64,000 nt of DNA from Anthostomella pinea (GCA_963556695.1 CAUWAG010000010.1:496001-560000), one strand, 5' to 3'; positions 12,753 to 25,209 are shown, numbered from the stretch's first letter. The notes: generated from the sequence alone by a model not told the origin. Translations and numbers: made by a program.

Positions 12753-13757
12753 GATACCCGGAGCTGAGGGAGGCATGGAGTTAGCGACGACGGTGGGATG
12801 CTATCATTCAACGAGTCATGACTAGACTGTCTGTGTAGGACGAAACTAAGCGATGGTTGATTCTTTTGAATAGTGAAGTACAGGCTTGAGTGTGTGTCGG
12901 TCGGGCTGCGTAGCCTGGTCGTCGAGCTCGCTGTGCTGTATGATTACATGTTACGTGCCATCTCATTGCCAGAACATGCCGTAAATAACGTAGCGCCATG
13001 TTCAATATTCTGTTTGTATCTAATCCAGTGAATTGCAATCTGTCCTGAGCCTTTTCTACGAGGGACTGCAAGACCTATGGTTTAACATACTCAAGAACCC
13101 TTCTAGGGGCAAGATGAAAACACATGTAAGAAGGAGCCATGGTGGCTAGGGCTGCACAGCCACAGCGCAGCCACGGACAGGCAGACACAAAGGTAGGTAG
13201 GTACATAGATCTGCCAGACAGACCATAGGTAGATCACAGAGAGAGATCATCAATCTATCACATAATTACCACCCATTTAGACGCCTACTAATGGTAGCAT
13301 CTCTCATCGATAAGAGAGGTAATATAATGACCCCATCATTCCCATTCTGGCAGACAGCTGGTACGATATTTTTTTCCGTTGATTGAGCGTCTCGACTGAT
13401 CATTCCTACCAGATACACGCTTCCGCTACCCCGAGAACCCCTCACCTCTACAAAACACCAGAAATCATCGTGACATCGTGACACCAGATTCAACAACACC
13501 CTTACGTTCCATGGACCCCAAAATCGAGCCAGACCTTTTTCCTCACGATGCTCAGTCCTGACACTTCAGGGATCTGATATCTCAGCCCCGGGCCCGAAAT
13601 TTCTGCCAGATTACGGTGTTGTGCATGCTCTTAGTTTCGACTTCGTCGTATCACGACGCGTTGACGAAGCACTCGAAATACTGGGCCAGAGTTTACGATC
13701 CTGCATTAACCTTAAAATTACCACGACTAGAAGACAAGTATACACTTACCACACCAG
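12753..13757. other. Intergenic region up to the LINE insertion
   Basis: Contains a short AGGTAGGTAGGTA run near 13192-13204 and GATAGA-type repeats. No convincing gene was found. The last 12 bases before the LINE are part of its target-site duplication. Confidence 0.5.
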
Positions 13758-13769
13758 GACCCCCGCGCT
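13758..13769. repeat. Target-site duplication, left copy
   Basis: GACCCCCGCGCT abuts the (GTTT)n tail of the LINE and recurs exactly at 15662-15673 at its truncated 5' end. Confidence 0.9.
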
Positions 13770-15661
13770 TGTTTGTTTGTTTGTTTGTTTTGTATTTAAC
13801 GTGGGGGGTAGCTCCTCAGTAGTGCAAACCACGCCTCCCAGAGCCTCTGCATTGCAGGGTTGTGGAGGTCTCAAGATAATAAGTACAGTCAGTCCCGCTC
13901 ACGGGCCCATCCCCGTTGTTGTGGCGGTATGACCTTGGGGTCATCCATCTGGTCCTTTAAGAAAAGCTATCTATCAGGGACAGATTATTAAAAAGAACTT
14001 GCTCTTCTCCACGAATTTTGCCCATTCTGTGCTCCTCTCTCCTAAGTATTATAAACAAGCTGTCCTAGGCGAGTACCTAGACAGCAACCGATTTTTCCCC
14101 AGCCTCTTACAAAAGAAAATATGTTGTGGTGTTTTTTTCTCACCACAACTGTAATGGTTATTCGAATCTGTATGCCCAAAGCGTTCATGGTATCTGGCAA
14201 AGTCGCCATGTCTAGATCTGGCCGCTAGAAGTCTGTGTAAAGTACTCCTCTTAAAAGATATCAGGTCTCTTTCAGTTACTATGTGTGAGTATACTTTTTG
14301 ATATCTAAATTCTGATTGGTCTTTTTACCATTAATTGAACTCCTTTTTTCCCTTTTTTTTGAGATCTTTCTTGACCCAAGAGATTATAGGAAGGCTTGTT
14401 GTGTCTGTTTCCAGCATGGCATCCTCTTTTGTTAATGTGTCGGCAGCTTCATTGCTATCAATATCTCTGTGTCCAGGAATCCATTTGACGGTCACTCCAG
14501 GAGTGTGTGCTGTGGCAAGTTCTTGAAATCGTAGAAAAATATTCTGTGATGTCTCGGGTGGAGTCCTATTGAGCCCATCTACCATTGACGTGTTGTCCAG
14601 GCAGACATATAGCTGTTTTCTGTGTTTAATTGCCCTGGCTGCTACAAGACCTTGGAGAGCACCATAGACTTCAGCATCTATTATTTCTGCTTACAGAAGT
14701 CTACCCTTTCCCCGGTATATTTCTTGAGTAGTGTTGCCTTTCTTGATGGTGTAACCCCATCCAGTGCAGGTTGTACCTTAGTCAACCAATTATGATCCAT
14801 CTGAGTAGATGACAAGGTCAGTGTTCACATTTCTCTCCTATAGCCATTGCTTGAAGAGCTCTGTTTCTTTGTCTTTGTCTTTATGGACTGGGGGCTTCTT
14901 CTATGATGGCCTGGTAAGTATTGGTCTCTGGAAGTCAGGGACTAGCTGGAAGCTCCTTTGTAGCCTTGTTGGATCCTTGCGGGCTTGTATTTGGAGCCTG
15001 CCAACAAGAGGGTGTCTCTGGTCTATTCGTCCTAGTCGGAGGCCGTGACGTCGTCGTATTGACTCTGCAAGAACTCCAGCTGGGGGAATCTGCGATTCAA
15101 AATATAGGATATGCCCAGGGTGTGTTTTCCAAACTGGCAAGATAACCCTGATCGCCGTTCGTAGTACAGCATCTATTGTCCCAAGAAGCCCCTTAATGCG
15201 ACATGCTGATGTCTCACCTGAGCTCCTGATTTTTTTGATTCCTGGGTACCAGGTCTCCAGGCCGTGTGTAAGAATAGGAATAACACAAGCTTTCACAGCC
15301 CTCCTGGTTGATTTTACTGGGAGTCCCTTGACTGTGTTGCATAGTCCTCGAAGGTGATTTGCTACCCTACTAGCTTTCTTGACCCAGTGAGAAACATGAA
15401 CTTTGAAGTTTAGTTTTCTATCCAGAAAGACACCTAGCCATCGCATAGAATGCTTAGTTATTTTGTTCATTATCCCGTGGCAGATTGGAGGGTTGTCTGA
15501 GTTCTTTTTTCGCGAGAAGTGCATGATCTCGGTTTTGTCGGGGTCAAACTCAATAGCATTATTGTGTCCCTATTGGTTGAGCAAATGAAGGTTTCTAGAA
15601 GCCTCTGTAGCTGTTTCCTCAAGGTTCCTTCCAATACAGAGAGTTGCTAGGTCGTCTGCAT
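13770..15661 (-). mobile_element. 5'-truncated LINE (Tad-like non-LTR retrotransposon)
   Basis: On the minus strand this 1.9-kb fragment begins inside the reverse-transcriptase active site (ADDLATLCIG). It continues through the RT thumb region (MRWLGVFLDRKLNFKVHVS) and an RNase H domain (DNTSMVDGLN, WIPGHRDIDSNEAADTL) to a Cys/His-rich tail and a (CAAA)n 3' tail, seen as (GTTT)n at 13770-13789. Perfect 12-bp target duplications flank it. It is closely similar to the longer copy at 47.8-51.4 kb. Truncation at the 5' end and a simple-repeat tail are typical of target-primed reverse transcription. The frame has stops, including a TAG at 15570-15572 shared with the other copy. Confidence 0.92.
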
Positions 15662-15673
15662 GACCCCCGCGCT
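15662..15673. repeat. Target-site duplication, right copy
   Basis: Exact repeat of 13758-13769 at the truncated end of the LINE. Confidence 0.9.
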
Positions 15674-16504
15674 AGTTTACAGCTCCGCGACAATGCATCC
15701 GTGACTTTGTCTGGGTGGTGAAAGGGGCAGACTGGTTGTGCGGTTGTCAGGCGAACAAATCCCTAGACTTCTTCTGTCCGCTCCCGCCCGAAGCAGAGCT
15801 TCGAGTCATGATGAGCAACTTCCACAAGGCGAAGCGGATCCAGGAGGTGGTACATGAATGCGTCACATGTTGTGCAGGTCATTTATTTCGAGGCCTCCCA
15901 GGAAGTGCGCTGCCCTTCACCGAAGTAGCTTATGTGCGGGGATGCCCACTGTGGAACCAAACATCAGCCGAGGCACCCTCTCAAGGCAAAGTCTTTCAGC
16001 TGCACTCTAACTGTGCATCATATTGCTCAGGCAATGGTCTGCAGGGTTACATCGTGGCTGCTTAGGAAAAAGGCAGCCGCTTTCTAGGTTACCTGATTGG
16101 AAATTAATAGAGTACAGCCTCAGCAGAAACGTTACGCAACAGAGCTGTTTTGGGGGCCAAATTTGGCCTGTCGCTTAAAGGTTTCCCCCCTTTTGGTCTC
16201 AATGTTTTCTCTTCGCATTTCTTAACAGCCTACCTACATCACCCTGGGAGACCATGAATCAACCGTTGCCTTTGAAAGCCCTCTTCTCGCATCAGTTCTC
16301 TTCGACTTGAACAATAGCGCAGCTACTGAAGGCGAATCTGCGGACACTAATCGAGGAGCACTCGGTTCCAAGTCGGTAGTCCAGGCGAAGCGCCTCCTGT
16401 GGTAGTCACAGTTCTTCCTCAATCGTCTCAAGGACGGCTCTGTCACCCAGCTCATGTAACTTTTTAATCGACGAACAGTCGTACCCCCCCGAGAAACTCG
16501 CACA
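15674..16504. other. Region between LINE and STAND pseudogene
   Basis: An open stretch around 15715-16065 has no in-frame ATG at its start and matches no family I know. The remainder is probably the 5' flank of the STAND gene. Confidence 0.45.
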
Positions 16505-19500
16505 ATGGAGAACTCGGAGCTCCTACAGACGTGGAAAGAGGTTGAACTACGGGTGGCAGCGATGACCAACATGGGCGACACCGAAGTCAGGCGATGCCTC
16601 ACAGTCGATGATGTTCTCTCAAGTCTGGACGAGACGCGAAGAACAAATAGCAAGGCGGCCGAGAAATATAGCACTGTGAGGTCTGTCTTCAGCAAGACCC
16701 TCATGTGCATTGAAACTATTGGTGGATTTGTTGCTTCTGGAGTATCGACTGTGAGTGGTTTCGGTTGCTCCTGCGGCATGGCAAGGCCCAACATGGTTCC
16801 CTTACGTTGCGATACCTCGATATATGGGCATTGAAGCCAGACTAACCGATAGGCAGGTCTTTCCACCAGCCAGCACCTGTTTCAAGGCTTTGATTTTCGT
16901 AATCCAGGCTTGGAGGGACTGTGAAGGGATCTTCAATACCCTCGGGGAACTTCTGGAGAAATGCACCTATTTCCTCGATCGTCTCAGCTGCTACAGGGGG
17001 GCCATGGATCAGAAGCTCACTCGTGTCGCATGTCTGAATCTCAGACTCTTCGTCAAGATACTCGAACAGACCCTCGAGATGAAGAAAAAGCGCCATTGGG
17101 TAAAGCGCTTATCGAAGCTCGCGTTTCTGTAGGATGACGGTGTTTCAGATCTGTTGACCGAGATGAAGACGTTGAGTGAGAGAGAACTAGGCTATGTTGC
17201 CGCTCTCACATTCAAATCTAGCAACGAGGCAGCCTCGCACTCCAGGGACATCCTCGCAGTGGCACTCAAACAAGAGCCCAAGATAGACTCTCTTGTAGAA
17301 GACAAGAAGGAGCAGAGACAGGACAGGGAATAAGAAAGCGAAAACAGGCCGTCGAGAAGATATTGGAGCTCGAGCCCGCCGTTATCAGCGACAACCCCTG
17401 GGAGAAGACGTGGCAGAGGCACAAGGTTCAACTCATCGAGGGCAGCGGTGACTGGCTTGACGATCATGCCCTTTTCGCCTCGTGGGTCAAAGGATCCGAT
17501 CAAGTCAAACCGATTCTTGGCCTACAGGGGAAGACTGGCGCCGGTAGGACCCTTCTTGCTACCAACGTCATCATGCGCCTTAGAAAACTCAGAGGCGTCA
17601 AAGGCTCTGCCGCCAGGTCCGCGGTGGCGCACTACTTTCTTGAGTCTGACTCCCAAGGTCTCGCCCGACAAACGTGATGCTGTGGACGTCCTCTCGAAAA
17701 GCCTGCTCTGGCAGCTTTGGGAAGCTGACGAGCCTTTCCTGAAGTCAATGGCTGATGTTGGTGAAAAGTCGGGTGTATTCGAGAACCACGTCGACATGTG
17801 GACTCAGCTGCTCTTCGAGAACGACGATCGGTCAAGCATCGATATCACTTTCTTCCTCGTTATAGACGGGCTTGGCAAGAATGTCAAGGACTTGACCAAG
17901 CTCTTGCATATGGTATCGGTCAATGTAGCTCGCCACAGGACGCGTCTCCTCGATTACGGGCGATCAGGAGACATTCAAGCTGGTGGACCAGGTTGAAGGA
18001 ATACAATACGACAAGATCACGCTTGGGGAGACGAACAAGAAAGACATCGAACTATACATCAATCAACGAATGAACCACATTGAGACCCTCATGGACGAGA
18101 AAAATGCGCATGTCAGGCAAGAGATCATCAAGGCTTTGACAGAGAGTACAGATGGGGACTACTATGAGATCGGAAGCGCTCTCGACAAGATTTCGAAGAC
18201 AGACGATCCCGCCACGATCAACGAGTATCTGAAAGACGCGGGGAAGCAACGCCCCGAATTGATCGATGCCCAGATTGAGAACCTCAATCAAACTCTGGAT
18301 GCGAAAGGAACCGGAGAGATCAACGAAATGATTCTTTGGGTTGACTATAGCTACGAATGGCAGAACTTGGGTGAGATGGAGGCCATGTTGGTATTACGCA
18401 CTGACAAAGCATCGTCTGCTGGACTTTTGTCGCTCGAGTCCAAGATCCGGCTGAAAAAGTACTCTTTATTCTCTGTCGACAACCAAGGCCTCATTGATTA
18501 CACGGTGACGGAAATCCGGGAGCAAATCCCTGACCGAAAAGCTGCACTGGACGATACTTACAATGGCGGTGTCAAGGAAATACTACCAGCGGAGGTCAAC
18601 CTGGTCAAGCACTACCTCTCTACTGTTTGCCCTGCGGATGTCTACGAAAAGTTCGGCTTCGACGAGTTTTTCGACCGCAAGATGATTCGTCGAGCGAATT
18701 CAATATGGAGGGACCGGGACAATGCACATATTACGATTGCTCTGAGATGCATGGCATGTATTGAGGAGCCGCGAACGGAGAAGACGGAGAAGCTGCAACG
18801 ATACGCAGTAGACCAGCTGTGCTATCACCTGCGCGATACTGTCCTTCCCCTGGCTGATCGGACCCTGAAGCGGAAAGCTAGCGCTATGCTGGCGAGGCTG
18901 TTCACTGACGAATATGCTGTCGAATCCCTCTTCAGGCTCAGTTCCGCTACTGAAGATGCAGAACTTGACAGTCTTGACTACGGCACTGACATGATACCCG
19001 AAAGCTTCCACTGCTGGGTAATGTCAAATCAAGGAGCCCAGATAGTGGGGACGTGGTTCAAGGATGCCGCGGTCATCCAAGGCATTGAAGATACACCTTT
19101 TGTGGCTTCACTGAACTCTGCCGGTGAAGATCGCCACAAGGTCCTATTCGACCTTGCGTCGAGAAAGGCCGCGACATGTCTGTTCAGGGTAGAGGCAGGA
19201 AGGCATGAAATGCTCCGTGCTTTCATCTTCCTTGCTGGGTTCTTAACAAAGGTATGTGATGAAATGCACAAGTTTTACCCTGCCTTGGTAACTAACATTA
19301 GCAAGAGAAACGGGAAAGGCCGGAGAATTCCGATTCCAAGGGCCTAGAGGATATTCTTATCCCAACTCTAGATTTGTCTCCCAGGTCGAGGACTGGTCAA
19401 GGAAAGCTCTTGACATAGTGGATGTGGATTCGCTTTGGGAAGCTCAAGTGGCGGCTTTGCTACTATACCTTGAGGGTGAAACTATCACCAAGAAAGACTC

Positions 19501-21069
19501 TGAAGCTCGAGCTCGAACAGCCATGGCCCTCGATTCACGAAACTGGAGAGCGGCATACATCCTTGCCCAAGTCGTCCAGTCCAACGAGGAATCTGTGTCA
19601 CTTCTCAGTTCCACCATCGAGGATCTAATGAAGAACAACGAGTGGCGCACAGTGCATAAGAATAGCCGACACTTGGCGAAAATGATACTTGACTTGGGAG
19701 ACAAACACTGGGCAAGTGATGATGGAAGCAAACTCGCTTCCGACGCTTATTTGAGAAGCCTTGAAATGGGTCATTCATCACCTGCACTTCTCCGGAAGTA
19801 TTTCGCCATCCTCGAGCAATACGGAGGCCGTCGCGATTGGGAAGCCATCGTTCTGTTTCTGGAGAAGATGCTGCAGATGTCACAGCCAGTAGACATTGCT
19901 GGAAATTTCGGTTGCCTGAATATAACGGACAACGATGCCGGATTCAACACACTCTTCGTCAGCTTGGTAAAGAACACCGAACGCTGGGACTTTCTTAATG
20001 TTGTCTACGAGAAAGCCTTCATCGCTGCCCGAACATTCTACCAGAGATGTCTGGTTCGACTCTCCCATGGTTTTGCCTCCAACAGATCGGGTTACCAAGA
20101 TAGCGCCATAAAGATATGGGAATCGGTCTTGAGCGAAGTACCTGAAAAGGTCGAAGTATTTTGCAGACCGTGGGTGTTCGAAATCGTATCTAATCGTCTA
20201 GTGGCGTCGTACATGGAGAAAGCCTTCAAGATGGGCTTGGATTCAGAAACGGTCCAGACGTATTATGGCAAGATCGAGTCTCTCCACGCCCAACTCGAAG
20301 CACTCACCACAGATTCTCACTTGCGCGGAATCAGGCCGCCTTTGCCGTACGCCAGGTACTTCCACCTTCGTGGTGATGAAGCACGGGCCAAGGAAATCTT
20401 GAAGACCTCGAGCGCCCAAAACCTCGAAATGCTGTCTGATGATAGCCTTGAGAATGATTATGAAGCATACTGGGACCTTGGCACGATCTTTTCGACCCTG
20501 GATGACATACCGAACGCCCTCGTTGCCTGGGAGATGATGGCTCGGTCGCGCCAGGCCGAGTATGCTGAGTATGTCCGAAAGAAACAGCTGTGGGACGGTA
20601 GAGTAAAGCTGCGCAGCAAGCAGGGCCGTGACGGTTCCACAATGGTCGAGGGCGTCCAGGATTCTGGGTCTCATCAAGACACGGAAGCCCCAGATGGGCA
20701 AAAAGCTGAGAGTGGACCGGCGAGCCAAGAACCGTCCGAAGACTTGGTAGAGCCGGAACTGGCGATTGCTGGTGTGACGCCTGCGGCCATGACTTCCTGG
20801 TCGCGAGTGAGCTGTGGACATGCAAGGACGAGTGTGGAAACGTCAACCTTAATCAAGGCTGCTACCAAAAATTGCAGGATGGCACTTTGGATGTCAGAGT
20901 GTGTGACAAGAGCCACGACATGTACTACATTCCTAAGAGAGAGGAGAAGCAGCATGACGCTGCGGCCGAAAGTCAGGTAGTTGTGAATGGTGAGGAGATG
21001 GATCTGGAGGCTTGGAAGGTGAGAATCAAGGCGAAGTACGTGGATTTCGGGGATGACAGCACACTATAG
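16505..21069 (+). pseudogene. Goodbye-NACHT-TPR STAND (NLR-like) gene, multiply broken
   Basis: The architecture matches fungal STAND proteins, the NLR-like receptors linked to self/non-self recognition. Exon 1 (16505-16750) and the next exon (from 16857; donor GTGAGT, acceptor GGCAG) encode a Goodbye-type helical N-terminus (VFPPAST, then ALIFVIQAW and FLDRL). A NACHT-like NTPase follows: P-loop GKTGAGRT at about 17528-17551 and a Walker B-like FFLVIDGLG near 17855. C-terminal helical repeats of TPR type follow, broken by one good intron (19252-19301). A Cys/His end (WTCKDECG, GCYQKL, VCDKSH) near 20816-20915 resembles a small zinc domain. Damage includes a TAG at 17130-17132 and frame changes near 17330, 17655, 17945, 19380 and 20790. 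Each segment is otherwise well preserved. The P-loop Lys before Thr is Arg. Confidence 0.85.
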
Positions 21070-21526
21070 GGACGATGACGAGGAGCCATGACAACCAAGG
21101 ACCGAGACCAGAATTTCCATTGCCGAGACAATCCCCCTGCACCGAGAGATCCTCTTCGTTTCCATCGCCTGCCTGGCGCAGCCGTTAGACGGCTCTAGGC
21201 CGAAGAGCATTCGTCTAGGGCAGGGTGATGGGAACCTCAGTACGGGCTCGTTTCCGCAGTTCAATGGCAATCCATGGCGCCGTTTCATCTTCCCAAGTGA
21301 AAGGGGACTGCGATTATGTCGAGCCTAGTGTCACTGAGTCGGGGAATCGCTGTCAGAGTAACATGGACGACACGGAAGGTGTACCGCCATATCCATGCCA
21401 GAAAATGTTATCTCGAATTGGTACCAGTCTGATTCTAGTGGTTGATGTCTATGAGTTTTCTCTATCCCCTCCAAAACATTGCAATGCGCATCATGCTCTC
21501 TACACCGTCGTTGACATGCGGCCTCC
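21070..21526. other. Spacer between STAND pseudogene and SnoaL-like gene
   Basis: About 460 bp of 3' flanks from two convergent genes. No further feature was seen. Confidence 0.55.
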
Positions 21527-22371
21527 TCAATGACCAAAGCCGTTCTGGTGCCCGTTGCCGTTGCGATGGGCCTTGCCATTAGCGAAGCCGTTGTGAACCA
21601 CAGACGACAGATCAACATCCTCCTGCCCACTCAGCCACTGGCCCATCTTCTCGTAGATGTCAATCCACAAGCGATGAGCAGGTCCCGACTCCTGGCCCTG
21701 GATAGTCGGCAGGAACTCGTCGATCTCGTGTCCGAGCATCTTCTGTGCGGCGCCGAGATAGCGGTAGCCCTCCGGGTACCTCTCGAGGGCCTCCCTGGAG
21801 AACGAGGGCACGTTCTTGCCGTCGACTGGGAGGACCTTGTCCTTGTCGTAGATCAGCTTGACGTACTTGACCTTCCACGCGGTCGAGTGCGGCTCCTGGA
21901 AGCAGAAGAAGTGGAAGCGGCAGTCGCAGTCGATGTCGAAGACGACGGGCTCGATGCCCTTGGTCGCGTCCCCCTCGATGATGAACCGCTGCGTGATGGT
22001 GGCCTTCATCTTGCCGACTGCGCGGCCGGTCGACGGGTTGAGGTCGACCAGCGTGCCGCATTCGCGATGCATGATGAAGTCGCCGTTGGCCTTGCCGGCT
22101 TTCGACACCTGGATGAAGTTGTCGATGCTCTGGCGTTTGCTCCAGGCTGATGGCGGGTTAGCACGTACAGCCAAAGCAAGGTGCGCCACTCACTGGTCCA
22201 GACGTAGGCGTCGTCGCAGAAGAGGGAGCGGAAGTTCTTCCACTCAGAAGCATCGCGGTAGACGGGCCATCCCTTGCACAGCTCTGAGATGGCCAGTCGG
22301 TCGAACAGGTCGTTCTGTTGGCCGTTGATGTGCGTGTACACCTTGGTCTGGGGGTCGATCGGAGAAGTCAT
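21527..22371 (-). CDS. SnoaL/NTF2-like fold protein
   Basis: Two exons on the minus strand (22371-22194, 22146-21527) with a 47-bp intron (GTGAGT...CATCAG) give 265 residues. The N-terminal pattern (DRLAISELCKGWPVYRDA, then WKNFRSLFCDDAYVWT) is the first helix and strand of a SnoaL-like (cystatin/NTF2-like) domain. Later strands include HRECGTLVDLN and GKMKATITQRF. The family includes small cyclases, dehydratases and isomerases of secondary metabolism and degradative pathways; no substrate can be assigned. The Asn/Gly/His-rich C-terminal tail is unusual. A TATA-like TATATAAT lies about 165 bp upstream. No signal peptide is visible. No biosynthetic backbone gene is seen nearby. Confidence 0.8.
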
Positions 22372-23914
22372 CTTGGACTATGTTAGGGGATCTTTCTGAT
22401 ATGAAGTCGACGCTCAGGCGATGAAACCGTGCACTGCTCTGATAAAGTGGAAAAGAAAAGGCCAAGGTCAAGGAGTGTAAGTCCGAATGAAACTTGGGAA
22501 ACATATTCTCTGGTGAACGACAAGACTCGGGAAGATTATATAGATGTCTGAGACTCTGAGATGCACGTCGTACAAGAGCCCGCCATTCACGTCCCATTTT
22601 CTTCTCCGCCGACAAACGGCAGAGTGATTACGTCGGCCTACCATGGTCCCTTCGGCTGAAACGTCGCTGAGAGTGTTTGGCACTGGGAGTTTGAGTCGAT
22701 GCAAACATCTCAGACTCCACCAAGGCAAGCACCTATGCGTACCGTCCCGTGATATCAGTCGATATTTCATCATATAACGGCGACAGCACCAGTGGGGAGG
22801 CTCTCCATCAGGAATAAGCGGACTTCCCGTGCCTTATGTTGGCAAACCGGGCCCGCCCATCGACACGTGTCTCGACTCTCGCGCGACAATCCTATCGGCT
22901 TTCTGCATCTGGCCGTCTCAGGATTCGATCGATCCCGAAACGGAAATTCATGGGCAGGAAGCAGAGTTCCGTCTGGTTGCACGCGTAGAAGTTTGTGCCC
23001 TTTCGGTCGAAGAAGCCACTAGTTCCCGTGCAGGGGTCGGCTCGTGGAATGTGACATCTGACATCGGTCCACGACGTTCGTAAGTGCGAGGTCGGCGCGG
23101 CAGGCCGCATTGCCGCTGCAGGCTGGCGTTACCGGCATGCGAGTATGCTTTGTTGGAAGATTGGATGATACGTTCGAGGGCGGTCTACCTCATGAGAAGT
23201 GCTGGGATGTTGACGCAACGTCTCACAATACGACAGGTCAATAGACCGCCAATTTCAGCGGGGAGAGTCTACCATGCTCTGGGCCATGATAACCGAGACG
23301 CATGAATCGCGTGTACTGGGGGACAGCCTATCTCCATGACACGAGGCAAAGCTGGCCCGTGTCTAGGGTCTTATCAAGTCTAGCTCGCGGGATGTGGTTG
23401 ATGTCTGCGTTGTGAGGATTTCCCGTAACACGAGAATTTCATGTAACACATGGAATTAGCAGATAGCAAGTTCCGTGCTTGTGCGTTCCCTTCTGGCATG
23501 TGCTCGTGCACAGTGATACTATGTACCAGTGTTACCGACTTGTGACTCCTCATAAAACCCGTTGAGCTCGGCCGTGCAGTAGCCGCAACGATGGGTAGTA
23601 CGGTTTCAAGTGATAACCGGGAAAGCCTTGTGGATATCAACAAGAAAATAAGTCTACGCGCTGCAGCAGGTGATGGATTTGGATGTGGCCGTATCATCAT
23701 CTGAATTTTCACATGGGACACGAGAGAAACCTGGTACATCGTGTCACGGTGCACATACAAGAGAATCTGGACCATGTAGCGGAAGATGCCAGTGTAAATT
23801 ATTAATGAAAGTGCCGTATCAGAAATCAGATTTCGCAAATATCACAAAACAACCCCCTGATTGAACCTTTCAGCATCTCCTCCCGGAAGCACAGTTTCCC
23901 AAGGCCGCACCATC
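22372..23914. other. 1.5-kb intergenic region
   Basis: Its left end is the promoter of the SnoaL-like gene. The rest has only short, unconvincing frames and no visible repeats. Confidence 0.5.
22535..22542 (-). promoter_or_regulatory. TATA-like element of SnoaL-like gene
   Basis: TATATAAT on the minus strand lies about 165 bp before the ATG at 22371, a usual fungal position. Confidence 0.4.
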
Positions 23915-24468
23915 CTAGTAATCTTGCATGTCCGTGCAACGGGCCTCCTTCCCTTGCATATGACGAAGACGGAGACAGTGAAGCTCGGCTTGCAGGATCT
24001 CGATGTTCTCTTCCATCTGCCGAATCGACCGGCCGCGGGGCGGGGGGGGGCATACGGCGGAGGGTGCGGGACGGGGCCTGGGGGCGGACCGAGTTTCCCG
24101 GGGTTGACGTTGGCATGTTCTCCATTGACGGCGGCACCGGGATCACGGATTGATTGCTTCGAGCCTGTATCGATTGATTCTGTAGGCTCGGAAGCTTCGG
24201 GCAATACCGAACCAGCGATTTCATAGTCCCAGTTGTTCTTGCGTGGCCCCCCCGTGGGCGGCCGTCCGGGCACAGGCCTACCAGGACGTGGCCCGCCAGT
24301 GCCGCCACGTGTTCGGGTATAGCCCCCGTCATCGAGAGTCAAATACCGTACCATGTTGCCCAGGGAGTCGGCGCTCGAGGAGGAACTAGGACTGTCCGGT
24401 TTGACGGCGAGAACGTCGGCGCCGGGGCGAAGAGGGGCTTTGAACTGGGATGACGCATCGTCTTCCAT
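23915..24468 (-). pseudogene. Pro/Gly-rich coiled-coil protein with homopolymer frameshift
   Basis: The ATG at 24468 opens a disordered Ser/Gly/Pro-rich protein. It contains MVRYLTLDDGGYTRTRGG and ends, as read, in a frame that runs on to 23842 with poor composition. Removing one base from the run of eight C's on this strand (about 24043-24051) switches to a frame with a clean coiled coil (RQMEENIEILQAELHCLRLRHMQ) and a stop at 23915-23917. The sequence therefore suggests a natural one-base frameshift or an assembly error in the homopolymer. The corrected protein would be about 184 residues. The family is not recognised. Confidence 0.45.
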
Positions 24469-24474
24469 CAGCAG

Positions 24475-24698
24475 TTAGCGAATGTCTCTGTCATATTCTT
24501 CATCAATAATATTGATCTTCTTGAACGTTGAGAGGCATAGTCTCTCGAAAAGCTACGCTCTAGCTGGATCGACAACTACGCGGTACTCTCCAGGGTTGAT
24601 CCGGGTCAACGCCATCTTGAGGATAATCGGTGTGCAAGTAGTATCCTTGTTTGAGATGGTATATCGGGATGATGAGGTGTTGTCTTCTCTGGTGTATA
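24475..24698 (-). pseudogene. C-terminal gene fragment cut by a MITE
   Basis: A minus-strand frame entering from the MITE boundary reads SRYTISNKDTTCTPIILKM and GEYRVVVDPARA. After a TAG at 24553-24555 it continues LFERLCLSTFKKINIIDEEY to TAA at 24475-24477. The text on both sides of the TAG is protein-like, and TAG could come from CAG by C-to-T. The parent protein is unknown. Confidence 0.3.
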
Positions 24699-25196
24699 CC
24701 ATCCCCGCCCTACTTCTCGTACACCCCCACATCTCGTACAGCCAAACCCCACTATCACCACTAAAACACCCCATTCTACACCTATACGTAACTGAGGCTA
24801 TTCACATTGTATAAGTTTAGCAAAATTACTATAAGTAAAAGAATGATACGGCTTCAAAACGATAGACACCTTAAAGCCGTAACATAAGGCAGTGGAAAGT
24901 TATAATAGATTTAGCCCGAGGTCTATGACGACCTTGTTTCCCATACAAATTGTACGGAGGACTAGATCTTACGCGACCGTAAATAATACAAGAAATAAAA
25001 TACTTAGAAATAAACGGCTTTGAAATATTACATACTAACTTAAATAAATATATACGTACGAAGTTTTATATATATAGACCTTATATGTTAAAAGCTACAA
25101 AAAAGTGGTCGTTATATATAATAGTTTTATATGGGAGTGTACGAGATGTGGGAGTGTACAAGATGTAGGGGTGTACAAGACGTTAGTGGAGAATGG
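24699..25196. mobile_element. 498-bp MITE with long terminal inverted repeats
   Basis: The left end (CCATCCCCGCCCTACTTCTC, continuing CGTACACCCCCACATCTCGTACAG) is an imperfect inverted copy of the right end (25135-25196), which reads CCATTCTCCACTAACGTCTT on the other strand. The ends contain repeated TCTCGTACA / TCTTGTACA units. TA flanks both sides (24697-24698, 25197-25198), the signature of Tc1/mariner-pogo insertion. The AT-rich centre has no open frame. Its termini resemble those of the pogo element at 44.5-46.8 kb, so that family probably mobilised it. Confidence 0.8.
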
Positions 25197-25209
25197 TAAA
25201 TGGAATAGG

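Noticed and set aside
21530..22150. 206-residue plus-strand frame opposite the SnoaL-like gene
   Set aside because: It is the antisense shadow of a well-supported two-exon gene with good codon use.
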